DNA from: JBCBXA01 sp039816825
Lineage (GTDB): Bacteria; Pseudomonadota; Alphaproteobacteria; Rhizobiales; Rhizobiaceae
Assembly (NCBI GenBank): GCA_039816825.1
Contig: JBCBXA010000007.1
Coordinates: 1 to 59,210, forward strand
Length of the DNA stretch: 59,210 nt
Direction of reading: 5' to 3'
In this document: positions 17,097 through 26,360 of the stretch, piece after piece
Position numbering within the stretch: position 1 is the first letter of the stretch
Layout: the number at the start of each line of letters is the position of its first letter
Made by a program: the position numbers and the translations under genes
Notes under the pieces: model-generated
The model's database searches: none
Seen by the model: the letters and a program-made list of their open reading frames with translations, nothing else
Told to the model about the DNA's origin: nothing

Positions 17097-17408
17097 TCAG
17101 CGGTTTGCGATTGAACCTATTGCGCGGCCCACTTCCTCAATGGCGCTACCGACCTCGGCAAGCCGCGCCTTGTGATCTGTATCTGCTTTTGCAACGGCGT
17201 CTGAAAGCTCTTTGCGGGCATTCTTGAGTTGGCCCTCAAGATCCGACTGCATGGCCTGCATGTCGGCGCGCAGTTTCGAGAGTTGATCTTCAAACGTTCG
17301 CTGCTCAGCACCGGACAGCAGCTCTCTAACCTGATCGATTGTTTGCGGCGCTGCCGCACCATTCGTCGCCTCTGGCGTTTTGCTGTCTTTGTCCAAGACC
17401 GTCCCCAT
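17097..17408 (-). CDS. Small coiled-coil protein heading the GTPase/OmpA operon
   Basis: 103 residues, soluble. After a disordered start (residues 1-22) comes VRELLSGAEQRTFEDQLSKL and a long charged helix with heptads of Leu/Ala/Met to about residue 80, ending IEEVGRAIGSI. The VRELLSGAEQ segment resembles LRNLLLADDR in the next protein, so the two may share a docking element. It is the first gene of a four-step operon (this, OmpA-type, GTPase, kinase). I do not recognise a named family. ATG 17408 lacks a strong Shine-Dalgarno. Confidence 0.75.
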   Translation of the reverse strand: MGTVLDKDSKTPEATNGAAAPQTIDQVRELLSGAEQRTFEDQLSKLRADMQAMQSDLEGQLKNARKELSDAVAKADTDHKARLAEVGSAIEEVGRAIGSIANR

Positions 17409-17538
17409 GATTCGCTTCGCCGCACTTTGTTATAGCTCAGCTAGCCGCAGTCCGCGAAAGGAAAAGCCCCGGTCTATCTGTATGATCATAGCATCGGTTT
17501 TGAACGGTACTTCGGGAGTTCGGCGCAGAGCCAGGCGG

Positions 17539-18354
17539 TCAGATCTCTTCCAACCAGAAAGACAGACCATCATACGCTGGTTCCACATGCTCCGGCGTCT
17601 GTGCCTTCACCGTCTCATAGTCCAGTGGGGTGTGCATATGAGTGAGGATGGCGCGCTTGGGCCGAAACTGATCAACGGCCTCCAACGCCTGCTCGACCGA
17701 AAAGTGGCTCACATGAGGTTTCCATTGCAGCGCATCAAGAATCCACAGATCAAGCCCTGACAGCGCGTCGTGACTGTCATCATGGATTCCCGATATGTCC
17801 GAGGAATAGGCGACGTCACCGATGCGAAAGCCCAGCGAGATGATCGAACCGTGATGTTGAGGAAAGGGCAAAAAGCTCAATGAGCCCCCCTCGCCTTCGA
17901 TTAGCAGCGGCTTCCCGATTTGGATCTCATTGTCTTCCAGAATGGGCGGATAGAGACTGCCTTCTGGTGTGTTGAAGCAGTAGTCAAAGCCCTCGTGCAG
18001 CCGTGCAAGCATGGGCTTGTCACCATAGACCTGAACGCGCTGCCGCCGATTGATGACAAAAGCCCGGAGGTCATCAATCCCATGGCAATGGTCGGCATGG
18101 GGGTGCGTGTAGAGCACGGCATCCGCCCACTCCACACCGTGCCGCAAAACCTGCTCCCGAAAGTCTGGTCCGGTGTCGATGATGACTGTTGTCTTCGCTT
18201 CGCCGGTGAAGCCTTCAACCAGCAAAGATGGTCGCGTGCGTCTGTTCTTCGGATTGGATGGGTCGCAGGCGCCCCAATCGTTGCCGATACGCGGTACGCC
18301 AGGCGACGAACCGCAGCCCATGATCGTGACCTTGACGCGCTCTGCCGGTTTCAC
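17539..18354 (-). CDS. PhnP-like metallo-beta-lactamase-fold hydrolase
   Basis: 271 residues. Begins with the MGCGSSPGVPRIG strand-loop of the PhnP/RNase Z-like branch and has the two-metal motif HPHADHCHGIDDLR (about 82-95), later His in QHHGS, Asp in SSDISG, and HMHTP near the C-terminus. The exact substrate is unknown; PhnP itself is a cyclic phosphodiesterase. GTG at 18354 overlaps the tatD stop (GTGA). This gene closes the conserved rlpA-dacA-tmk-holB-metG-tatD run. Confidence 0.9.
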   Translation of the reverse strand: MKPAERVKVTIMGCGSSPGVPRIGNDWGACDPSNPKNRRTRPSLLVEGFTGEAKTTVIIDTGPDFREQVLRHGVEWADAVLYTHPHADHCHGIDDLRAFVINRRQRVQVYGDKPMLARLHEGFDYCFNTPEGSLYPPILEDNEIQIGKPLLIEGEGGSLSFLPFPQHHGSIISLGFRIGDVAYSSDISGIHDDSHDALSGLDLWILDALQWKPHVSHFSVEQALEAVDQFRPKRAILTHMHTPLDYETVKAQTPEHVEPAYDGLSFWLEEI

Positions 18355-19172
18355 GCGGCAAATCCATCCAAGGTGGCTGGTCGCGGAACCCGGTCAAACA
18401 GATTGAAAAAATTGTCAGTCGTTTGAGCAGCCAGCGCTGGGTACTCCATGGCCCTCGCGTCCGCCACAACCTTTGCCGTCTCCACAGTGTATGACGGTTC
18501 GTTGCGTCGTCCTCTGTGCGGTGTCGGTGCAAGATAGGGCGCGTCGGTCTCGACCAGCAGACGGTCAGCGGGCAGCTCTGCAGCCAATTCTCTCAAATCT
18601 TCGGATTTCTTGAAGGTTACGATGCCTGAAAACGAGACGTGGAGGCCCAGTTCAATGCCAGTGATGGCCAACTCACGTCCGGATGAGAAGCAGTGCAGAA
18701 CGGCCTTGAACGGCCCGGTGCGCATCTCTTCACGCAAGATACTGGCCATATCTTCGTCGGCGTCGCGGCTGTGGATGATGAGGGGCAGTCCGGTTCGCCG
18801 GGCCGCTTCAATGTGAACACGCAAGCCATGGGCCTGGGCGTCCCTTGGCGCATGGTCGTAAAAATAGTCCAGCCCCGCTTCGCCAATCGCCACAACCTTA
18901 GGCTGCCCGGCCAATTCGACAAGCTCGTCAACTGTAACATCGGTCTCTTCAGCAGCGTTGTGGGGGTGTGTTCCGACCGAGCAAAATACGTTTGGATACG
19001 CCATGGCGACGCTGTGAATGCGCTCAAACTGGCGCACCCGCGTGCAGATCGTCACCATTCGCTGAACGCCGGCTGCCTCAGCACGCGCAATGACTGCGTC
19101 CCTGTCTTCATCAAAGGCGTCAAAATCGAGATGGCAGTGACTGTCGACGAGGAACGGAGCGCTATCAGTCAT
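18351..19172 (-). CDS. tatD: TatD-family metal-dependent DNase
   Basis: 273 residues from ATG 19172, which opens with MTDSAPFLVDSHCHLDF; the HxH metal motif (SHCHLD) must lie at the N-terminus in this family, so a start at 19289 inside metG is not credible. Further ligands are GEAGLDYFYD, IHSRDADED, LHCFSSG and VETDAPYL. TatD enzymes are 3'-5' exonucleases involved in DNA repair and turnover. It overlaps the end of metG by 8 bases and the MBL gene by 4. Confidence 0.95.
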   Translation of the reverse strand: MTDSAPFLVDSHCHLDFDAFDEDRDAVIARAEAAGVQRMVTICTRVRQFERIHSVAMAYPNVFCSVGTHPHNAAEETDVTVDELVELAGQPKVVAIGEAGLDYFYDHAPRDAQAHGLRVHIEAARRTGLPLIIHSRDADEDMASILREEMRTGPFKAVLHCFSSGRELAITGIELGLHVSFSGIVTFKKSEDLRELAAELPADRLLVETDAPYLAPTPHRGRRNEPSYTVETAKVVADARAMEYPALAAQTTDNFFNLFDRVPRPATLDGFAA

Positions 19173-20718
19173 CCTCCGGCTCCGGCCGAATGTAGCGGGG
19201 AAACACACCTTCAGGTTTGGGCAGTTCAGTGCCAGGCAACAGTCTGCCATCTTCTCCCAGCGCAGCGAAGCTTCGCTGCTGAGGCGCAACGGATAGAAGG
19301 TCGAGCAATTGCCCGCACTTCTCCGGCATGACCGGTTGAGCCAGAATAGCGACTTGGCGAATGCTCTCCGCCGTGACGTACAGGACGGTCCCCATGCGCT
19401 CAGGGTCGGTCTTTTTCAGCGCCCATGGAGCAGCTTCGGCAAAGTAGCGATTTGTTTCCGCAACCACGCTCCAGATAGCGTCCAGCGCCACATGGATGCG
19501 TTGCTGGTCCATGGCCTCTCGGCAGGTGGTCAACAACGCGTCCACCTGGCGAAGCAGAGCCTGATCGATGTCAGAGAGCTCGCCCGCCGTCGGCACCCGA
19601 CCCTCGCAATTCTTGCCAATCATGGACAGGGATCGTTGCGCCAGATTGCCCAGATCGTTGGCCAGATCGGCGTTGATCCGGCTTATGATGAGGTCTTCGG
19701 AATAGTTTCCGTCGCGGCCGAAGGGCACTTCGCGCAAGAGGAAATAGCGAAGCTGCTCAACGCCAAAATGATCGGCCAAAGCGAGGGGGTCGAGAACGTT
19801 GCCCACGCTCTTGGACATCTTCTCACCCTTGTTCATAAGGAAGCCATGGCCGAACACCCGCTTGGGCAGCGGCAGGCCAGCTGACATAAGAAAGGCTGGC
19901 CAGTAGATGGCGTGAAAGCGGACAATGTCCTTTCCGATCACGTGGACATCCGCTGGCCAATATTGCCAGCGCGGATCGGTTTCATCAGGAAAGCCCAGCG
20001 CTGTCAGATAGTTGGTCAGGGCGTCCACCCAGACATACATCACGTGGCCATCATCCTCAGGGACTTTGATGCCCCAGTCGAACGTCGTTCGGCTGATGGA
20101 TAGATCGCGCAATCCGCCGCGCACAAAGCTCATCACTTCGTTGCGACGCTCCGACGGGCCGATAAAGTCCGGCTGCTCTTCATACAGAGCCATCAGTTTG
20201 TCCTGATAGGCCGACAGCCGGAAAAGGTAGTTCTCCTCCTCCTGCCACTCCACGGGTGTGCCTTGGGGGCTGAGGCGAGCACCGTCGTCATTTACGGTTG
20301 TCTCGTCTTCGTCGTAGTAGGCCTCATCGCGCAGCGAATACCAACCGGAGTAGCTGTCTTTGTAGATATCTCCGGCGTCCAGCATCCGTTTCCAGATGGC
20401 CTGACTGGCGATGTGGTGCCGCTCCTCGGTTGTCCGGATAAAGTCGTCATGACTGCCACCCAGGGCCTTGGCCATAGCCTGAAACTCTGCGGCGTTTCGA
20501 TCAGCAAGCTCCTGCACAGAAACACCTTCATCCCGGGCGGTTTTGAGCATTTTGATTCCATGCTCATCGGTTCCGGTCAGAAAGCGAACGTCATAGCCAT
20601 CGAGCCGCTTGAAGCGCGCCAGAGCGTCGGTTGCGATCAGCTCATAGCCATGACCGATATGGGGCCTGCCATTGGGATATGAGATGGCCGTGGTGATGTA
20701 GAAGCGGGGTTTGGACAA
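19165..20718 (-). CDS. metG: Methionyl-tRNA synthetase
   Basis: 517 residues, class I synthetase. The ATP-binding signatures are present: HIGH in RPHIGHGYE near residue 21, and KMSKS in GEKMSKSVGN near 305. The short form without a C-terminal dimer/tRNA-binding domain and without the four-Cys zinc knuckle is common in alphaproteobacteria. It charges initiator and elongator tRNA-Met. A 93-base gap separates it from holB; I see no T-box or SAM riboswitch there. Confidence 0.96.
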   Translation of the reverse strand: MSKPRFYITTAISYPNGRPHIGHGYELIATDALARFKRLDGYDVRFLTGTDEHGIKMLKTARDEGVSVQELADRNAAEFQAMAKALGGSHDDFIRTTEERHHIASQAIWKRMLDAGDIYKDSYSGWYSLRDEAYYDEDETTVNDDGARLSPQGTPVEWQEEENYLFRLSAYQDKLMALYEEQPDFIGPSERRNEVMSFVRGGLRDLSISRTTFDWGIKVPEDDGHVMYVWVDALTNYLTALGFPDETDPRWQYWPADVHVIGKDIVRFHAIYWPAFLMSAGLPLPKRVFGHGFLMNKGEKMSKSVGNVLDPLALADHFGVEQLRYFLLREVPFGRDGNYSEDLIISRINADLANDLGNLAQRSLSMIGKNCEGRVPTAGELSDIDQALLRQVDALLTTCREAMDQQRIHVALDAIWSVVAETNRYFAEAAPWALKKTDPERMGTVLYVTAESIRQVAILAQPVMPEKCGQLLDLLSVAPQQRSFAALGEDGRLLPGTELPKPEGVFPRYIRPEPEDD

Positions 20719-20811
20719 AGTGGAGCTCGAGAGAAGTCTGGCACACAGGCGAATATAGAACAGGCCCGCTCATAGGCGATAAGCGCAAGGCTCTCAACTG
20801 TTGCCGGGCTT

Positions 20812-21831
20812 CTATCCAAGCGCTCCAGCAGGCGACGTTATCGCATGCCAACGATCAAACGCATCAAGGATGAACTGGCGCTTGTCGAGGTTAAGCCCCA
20901 GCGCCTCATCCAGCCGGGCATTGAAACTCTCAGAATAGTTGGCCAACTCATTGGCGCGTGCAATCTGTCCCGACGAAACTGCATGACGCACGGCGGCAGC
21001 CGTCTCGTCCCTCCATGTTGAGATCATGATCTGAAACTGAGATTCAGCCTCGCGAGACTGAAACGAAGAAGCCAGGGCGTGGATCGCAGCCCAGTCCGGG
21101 GTCGGCTGCGCCAGCAGCGCCTTAAGCGTGGTCACCAAATCCAGACCGGCGGCTTCGAGGAGCGCCACGGCGCGGCCCGGTGCACCTGCGGCCAAACCAG
21201 CCGCCGCCACCCGCTCTTCGGGGGATGCCATCAAGTCCGGCAGCTGTGCCAATATGTCCTGAACTTGTTCTGACGCTAGCGGCTTCAACGGCAAAACGCG
21301 GCAGCGGGACCGAATGGTGGGCAGCAACCGACCGGGCCGATGTGACACCAGTATGAGGATCGTTTGATCCGGCGGTTCTTCCAGATTTTTGAGGAGTGCG
21401 TTCGCGGCGCTTGCATTCATTTCATTGGCGCTGTCGACAATAGCAACGCGCCAGCCGCCCTCACCCGCCGTTGTGCCAAAGAAAGCATTGAGCTTTCGAA
21501 TGACGTCCACCGTCAATTCGGTTTTTCGGCGCTTGCCAGTGGCGTCCATGGCGCGTTCGAGAACCAGCAGGTTGGGGTGCGCTTCCCCTGCGATCTTCCG
21601 CCCCGTGGCGTCGCTCAGCGTATGATCCAGAATGCGACCGCCTGCGCCTGCAATCAGGTAGCGAGCCATGCGGTAAGCAAGAGTAGCCTTTCCGATGCCT
21701 TCGGGGCCGGTGATCAGCCAGCCGTGGTGAAGCTTTCCTGAACGAGTGGCTTCTTCAAAGGCCGACATCGCCCTCTCATGCCCCACCAGCACATCGTGGG
21801 TGCCGGGGCCGGTTCCGTCAGCAAGGCTCAT
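20812..21831 (-). CDS. holB: DNA polymerase III delta' subunit
   Basis: 339 residues. AAA+ clamp-loader fold with Walker A GPEGIGKATLAYRMARYL (about 43-60), the SANALLKNLEEPP segment (sensor/SRC-like region) and LVSHRPGRLLPTIRSRC. The delta' subunit is the rigid stator of the clamp loader. The start at 21831 overlaps the tmk stop by 4 bases, the common tmk-holB coupling. Confidence 0.94.
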   Translation of the reverse strand: MSLADGTGPGTHDVLVGHERAMSAFEEATRSGKLHHGWLITGPEGIGKATLAYRMARYLIAGAGGRILDHTLSDATGRKIAGEAHPNLLVLERAMDATGKRRKTELTVDVIRKLNAFFGTTAGEGGWRVAIVDSANEMNASAANALLKNLEEPPDQTILILVSHRPGRLLPTIRSRCRVLPLKPLASEQVQDILAQLPDLMASPEERVAAAGLAAGAPGRAVALLEAAGLDLVTTLKALLAQPTPDWAAIHALASSFQSREAESQFQIMISTWRDETAAAVRHAVSSGQIARANELANYSESFNARLDEALGLNLDKRQFILDAFDRWHAITSPAGALG

Positions 21832-22544
21832 GACTCAGCCTCGGTGCTGACCAGTTCGGCAACGGCCTGATCGAGCTGTGCCATTGCGTCGGGCACGATT
21901 GCAGCGGTGTCGGGGTACAGGCGTTCGCTGACGGCCTTCCACACCCGTTCGCTGACTGCCGCCTCCTTGCCCCGCGCATTGATCAAAACGCACCGGTCTG
22001 GATAAGTCTCGGGGAGCTTGCGAAAAGCCCGTCTGCGCGCCGCTTGAATGTCGAGCGCTTCCTTCTCAAACCGGTCCGCTTCTTCACTTCCGCGTCTGGC
22101 GCCCGCTCTTTCCATTGCGGTCTTGGCGTCGATATCGAGAACCAGCGTAAGGTCCGGGATGGTTTTGCCAACGGCAACTTGTTCGAGCCCCAGCACAATA
22201 TCGGAAGGCAGATCGCCCGATACGCCCTGATAGACACGCGTGGAGTCCATGAAACGATCGCAAATGACAGTTTTGCCGGCCTTGAGGCTTGGGGCGATCA
22301 GTTCGGCGATGTGATCGGCCCTGGCCATGTTGAACAAGACCGCCTCGGCAAACGGGCCATACTGCTCGGCCGCTCCGGATAAAATCAGCTCGCGCAGCTG
22401 CTCGGCGCGCGCGGACCCGCCGGGCTCACGAGTCATCACACTTTCGACTCCCAGCTCAGACTTCAAACGTTCTGCCAGCAGCGAGATCTGTGTGGTTTTA
22501 CCCACGCCTTCACCGCCTTCGAATGTTATGAAATGAGCTGGCAC
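21828..22544 (-). CDS. tmk: Thymidylate kinase
   Basis: 238 residues, slightly longer than the usual ~210-225. P-loop GGEGVGKTT at 10-18, DR(F) motif in CDRFMDSTRVYQG, and a LID region rich in Arg (ERAGARRGSEE). It phosphorylates dTMP to dTDP in the cytoplasm. Located between dacA and holB in the conserved run. Confidence 0.95.
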   Translation of the reverse strand: MPAHFITFEGGEGVGKTTQISLLAERLKSELGVESVMTREPGGSARAEQLRELILSGAAEQYGPFAEAVLFNMARADHIAELIAPSLKAGKTVICDRFMDSTRVYQGVSGDLPSDIVLGLEQVAVGKTIPDLTLVLDIDAKTAMERAGARRGSEEADRFEKEALDIQAARRRAFRKLPETYPDRCVLINARGKEAAVSERVWKAVSERLYPDTAAIVPDAMAQLDQAVAELVSTEAES

Positions 22545-22598
22545 CGCCTGCCTTTCTGAAACGACTTTCGTGATGCTTCTAACCCGCTGGCTCAGGAA

Positions 22599-23786
22599 TT
22601 AGAACTCAATCCAGCCCAAAGCCAGTTCTTCCAAAGCATCCAGCGCCTGGCGTTTCAGATCGCCCTTTTCAACATCATTGGCGGCAAACAAGGGCACTTG
22701 CTGGCTCAGCTTCTCCTCAATGAAGACCTGTAGTTCACCAACGCGCTGCCCAGCCTTAACTGGCGGGATCAGAGGCCCTTGGTAGACGATCCGCGCTCTG
22801 ACACGATCGGTGCTGCCAATCGGGGTGAAGATCACCAACGGTCCTTGTGATGTCAGGTCGACTGAACGCGTCTCTCCGCCATAAACACGTGCTCCCCCGA
22901 TCACTTCGCCGTCCGGCAGGATCTCCCGTTTGTCAAACGCCCTGATACCCCAGTCCAGGATTTTGCGAGCTTCCTCCGCCCTTTCTCTGGTGGACGACAT
23001 GCCGGAGAGAACGGCAACGAGCCTCTGATTTCCGCGAACAGCGGAGGACACAATCCCGTAGCCGCTTTCCTCGGTGAAACCGGTCTTCATGCCATCGGCA
23101 CCAATGTTCATGCGGAGCAAAGGATTGCGGTTCCGCTGATTGATATTGTTCCACTCAAACTCCGGCTCGGAGTAGATGGCATAATATTGCGGATAAGACT
23201 TGATGATATGGGTCGCCAGCTTGGCCAGTTCACGCGCAGTGACCCGCTGACCGGGGTCTGGCAGACCGGTGGAGTTGGTAAACACTGAAGTCGTGAGACC
23301 GAGTGCACGCGCACGCTCTGTCATCAGATTGGCAAAGGCGCGTTCTGAGCCGGTCATGCCCTCGGCGATGGCGATGGCTGCATCATTTCCGGACTGCACA
23401 ATGACTCCTCGCATGAGATCGGCGATTGCCACCTCCGAGTCGAGCTCGGCAAACATGGTCGACCCGCCGGAGCTTGCGCCACCGGTCCGCCAAGCGTTCT
23501 CGGAAATTGTGAAGGTGTCCGTCAGGCGCAAACTGCCATCGGACAGCGCGTTGAACACGACCTCCATCGTCATGATCTTGGCCATTGATGCTGGCGGAAA
23601 CGGCGTGTCAGCATCCTTCTGGAACAGAATTGAGCCGGTTTCTGCGTCCATCAGGATGGCGGTCTTGGCGCGCGTTTCAAAAAGCTGTGCCTGCGCATTT
23701 GTCAAAGCAAGGAGCACGAGACAACCCGTCAGCGCGAATGTTCGCGCTGCGACTAACATCGATGAAGTAAAGCCCATGTCCCGCAC
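22599..23786 (-). CDS. dacA: D-alanyl-D-alanine carboxypeptidase (low-molecular-weight PBP)
   Basis: 395 residues with an N-terminal signal peptide (hydrophobic core ALTGCLVLLALT, cleavage likely after AQAQ). The active-site triad is complete: SMAK at 67-70, SGN at 132-134 and KTG at 234-236. A C-terminal PBP5-like beta domain follows (about 290-380). Such enzymes trim the terminal D-Ala of the peptidoglycan stem in the periplasm. The start could also be ATG 23777 or 23759; all keep the signal core. Next to rlpA, it forms a cell-wall pair. Confidence 0.93.
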   Translation of the reverse strand: MRDMGFTSSMLVAARTFALTGCLVLLALTNAQAQLFETRAKTAILMDAETGSILFQKDADTPFPPASMAKIMTMEVVFNALSDGSLRLTDTFTISENAWRTGGASSGGSTMFAELDSEVAIADLMRGVIVQSGNDAAIAIAEGMTGSERAFANLMTERARALGLTTSVFTNSTGLPDPGQRVTARELAKLATHIIKSYPQYYAIYSEPEFEWNNINQRNRNPLLRMNIGADGMKTGFTEESGYGIVSSAVRGNQRLVAVLSGMSSTRERAEEARKILDWGIRAFDKREILPDGEVIGGARVYGGETRSVDLTSQGPLVIFTPIGSTDRVRARIVYQGPLIPPVKAGQRVGELQVFIEEKLSQQVPLFAANDVEKGDLKRQALDALEELALGWIEF

Positions 23787-23854
23787 CTGCCCTGATCCAG
23801 ACTAGGCTAGAAAAGCACAGGCAGCCCGCTGGTTCCAGACCGATACCGACCTTG

Positions 23855-24892
23855 CTAGCGGATGTTCAGAATGGCCCGGATGGCACTTTCGCCAACAGAC
23901 GGAGCGCCATGGGCACCTGAGATGCGGCTGGGCGCATAGCCCACGGCCAGGTCACCATTTTGTATGCCGGGCAGGCGCATGGGCTCACCATCGGCCTCGC
24001 CATTGGTTTTCCCAACGTTTTCCTTTGCGGATATCTCCGGGGTATTGCCAGCAAGTCGCTTCGCCGACGCCGTCACCGATCCCGTCGTGCCAACCTTGCC
24101 GGGAGGCGCGATGTTGGTGCCGGGAAGCGGCACGGAGAAGCCGCCGAGTGCTTCAGACGGCTTTGGAGCTGCGGCTACCATAACGGTCGGCTCCACAACC
24201 GGCCCCGGCACAATTCCGGGAAGTCCGCCAGGATTGCGGCCGCCGGGCAGGCGGATCGACGCCTCGAGATAAGGGACATCTTGTGCATGAAGGGGCGCGC
24301 GCCCGATATATTCGACCTTCACCTGAGCCGTTCCAGCCTGTTTGAAGTCCAGAACATCAGCCGTGCGCGAGGACAGATCAATCAACCGGTTGTGGGCATA
24401 GGGGCCGCGATCATTCACCCGCACGATGGCAGAATGGCCGTTCTTCACATTTGTCACGCGGGCATAACTCGGCAGCGGGAATGTCGGATGAGCCGCGGAC
24501 AATGAATATTGGTCGTAGATTTCGCCGTTGGCAGTCAGCCGGCCATGGAAGTTGGGGCCATACCACGAGGCCGTGCCGGTCTTCACATATCCTGTCGCCT
24601 CTTTGGGCGTGTACCACTTGCCTTTGATTTTGTAGGGCTTGCCCAGCGATACAAAACCGCCGCCCCGCTTGACTTTCTTGGACGTGGTCAGCCTTGGGCT
24701 GGCCGCGACACCGTACTTCGCCGTCGAGAACTTGGTCTTATTGTTGATGTCGGCTTTTGGGCCAACCGAAACGGTTTTCGACGAGCCAGTACACCCGGCG
24801 AGCGCCATCCCCAAACCGACCGCAGCGAGCACGGCGAGGCGCCGCTTCGAGCGTTTGCATGCCGAACTATCGTCTATCGTCCCGTGCGCCAA
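23855..24892 (-). CDS. rlpA: RlpA-like septal lipoprotein without SPOR domain
   Basis: 345 residues. Signal peptide with lipobox LAGC at 31-34, so a lipoprotein. The double-psi beta-barrel of RlpA spans about 105-200 (GTASWYGPNFHGRLTANGE, then VRVNDRGPY and LIDLS), with catalytic Asp and His candidates in place. In Pseudomonas, RlpA is a lytic transglycosylase acting on denuded glycan at the septum. The C-terminal third is Pro/Gly-rich and I see no SPOR domain, which normally recruits RlpA to the septum. Confidence 0.88.
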   Translation of the reverse strand: MAHGTIDDSSACKRSKRRLAVLAAVGLGMALAGCTGSSKTVSVGPKADINNKTKFSTAKYGVAASPRLTTSKKVKRGGGFVSLGKPYKIKGKWYTPKEATGYVKTGTASWYGPNFHGRLTANGEIYDQYSLSAAHPTFPLPSYARVTNVKNGHSAIVRVNDRGPYAHNRLIDLSSRTADVLDFKQAGTAQVKVEYIGRAPLHAQDVPYLEASIRLPGGRNPGGLPGIVPGPVVEPTVMVAAAPKPSEALGGFSVPLPGTNIAPPGKVGTTGSVTASAKRLAGNTPEISAKENVGKTNGEADGEPMRLPGIQNGDLAVGYAPSRISGAHGAPSVGESAIRAILNIR

Positions 24893-25150
24893 TGTGAGCG
24901 TCCAACCCCAGTTCGTCCGTCTCGCGCCTTATGGCGTCTTGCAGGACCGATTAGCAATGAAAATCACCGTACCATCCATCTTGCCACAAATATGGCGGAA
25001 AAAGGGGCAGCTCCGTGGCGATCAGCCGTTCATTTCGGTTCTTGGTTTATGAAGCCTTATGGCTGAACGGACGCGCGCTTTATCCAAGGGCCATCGATCA
25101 GTCTCAACATTGCTTTGCAACACGGGGCTGGGTTGCTAAGAGGCGCGCAC

Positions 25151-25240
<90 letters not shown>

Positions 25241-25392
25241 TTTGTTTGCACATTGCCGCCCGCCAACCCAATGTGCGTTGGCTTCGAGTTCGGACTTCGT
25301 CCTTCACTCGCCGCCACTGTCCGTTTCGGGCTCAGCACTCGTCTCCTGGTTCCAAACCAAACACGCGAAGAACGCGGTCCGCCGCACCGCCT

Positions 25393-26238
25393 CTACTGAA
25401 ATGGATCCCTCATATATTCGGCCCTATGAGCCTTGGGTGTGGTTCCGATCTGTCGTCGGAACAGCCGATAGAAGTAGCTGGAATTCTCAAAGCCACACTC
25501 AGAGATGATGTCGTCGACCGGGGCTTCACCGGTCCGGAGCAACTGTGCGGCGTGTTCTATGCGGATCTGATTGATGTAGGCGGTTGGCGTTAGGCCAGTC
25601 GCGGCCTTGCAGGTTCTGCTGACATGCTCCGGGCTTCTGCCCGCCGATTGTATGAAGCCCTTTGAACCGAGCCGAAACACTTCCGGAGACAGGGCTGCAT
25701 TGCACGCCTCCATGAACCATGCCGGAGCGGTCTGCTGCCGCGAGACGCTGTGGTGTGCAGCTCGGTTTGTGAGAAACAGAAGAAACTCCTCAATGGCAGC
25801 CAAGGACCGGCCGGCGGTCTGCAACTGCCGTGCAACGGCAACAGCGCGGGCAAACCGCGCCTGCGCGAGCGTATGTACCTCGGGCAAAGCGGAGGGACTG
25901 TCAAAGAAAAGACCACCTAGGGAATCCGCGTAGCGTGTCGCCAGATGGTGAGCCGTTTCCTGCCGAAACATCACATTGATGATCTGACATCCCTGCCGGC
26001 GATCAGCGCAGAAGGCGTGTGTGTCACCGGGGCGCAGGAACACCAATTGCCCCGCCTCGAGCGACTGCATGGCACTGTTGATCCAATGCGCGGTCTTGCC
26101 GCTTTCGATGAGAAAAACCTCATAGAAGTCGTGATCATGAGCGCGTTCCGGGAAACGCCTGGCCAACTGCTTGCGGGCAAAATGAAACGACTCCTGTGGT
26201 CCAAGATAGTCTGCAATATGGAAGGTCGTCGTTTTCAT
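25393..26238 (-). CDS. AraC-family transcriptional regulator
   Basis: 281 residues. N-terminal cupin-like sensing domain (HDHDFYEVFLIESGKTAH, then LRPGDTHAF) and a C-terminal pair of helix-turn-helices (GRSPEHVSRTCKAATGLTPTAYINQIRIEHAAQLL). Such regulators bind a small ligand, often a sugar, and switch a neighbouring operon. It is transcribed away from the dioxygenase-ABC-mannosidase operon across a 122-base gap, so it is the obvious candidate regulator. Residues SECGFENSSYFYRLFRR form the second recognition helix. Confidence 0.93.
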   Translation of the reverse strand: MKTTTFHIADYLGPQESFHFARKQLARRFPERAHDHDFYEVFLIESGKTAHWINSAMQSLEAGQLVFLRPGDTHAFCADRRQGCQIINVMFRQETAHHLATRYADSLGGLFFDSPSALPEVHTLAQARFARAVAVARQLQTAGRSLAAIEEFLLFLTNRAAHHSVSRQQTAPAWFMEACNAALSPEVFRLGSKGFIQSAGRSPEHVSRTCKAATGLTPTAYINQIRIEHAAQLLRTGEAPVDDIISECGFENSSYFYRLFRRQIGTTPKAHRAEYMRDPFQ

Positions 26239-26360
26239 GGGGCAAATTTGTATGCATTTCCAGCCTGCAACAAGATGAGAATATCAAAATAGTGCACAAA
26301 AAAGTCAAATGTCGCCACTGACTTCCACTGCGCAGAATATAGCTTCCGTGGCGGGAGGAA

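Noticed and set aside
25026..25070. CCGTTCA/TGAACGG inverted repeat between rlpA and tRNA-Ser
   Set aside because: Seven-base arms 31 bases apart without further pairing are too weak to call a hairpin or an operator.
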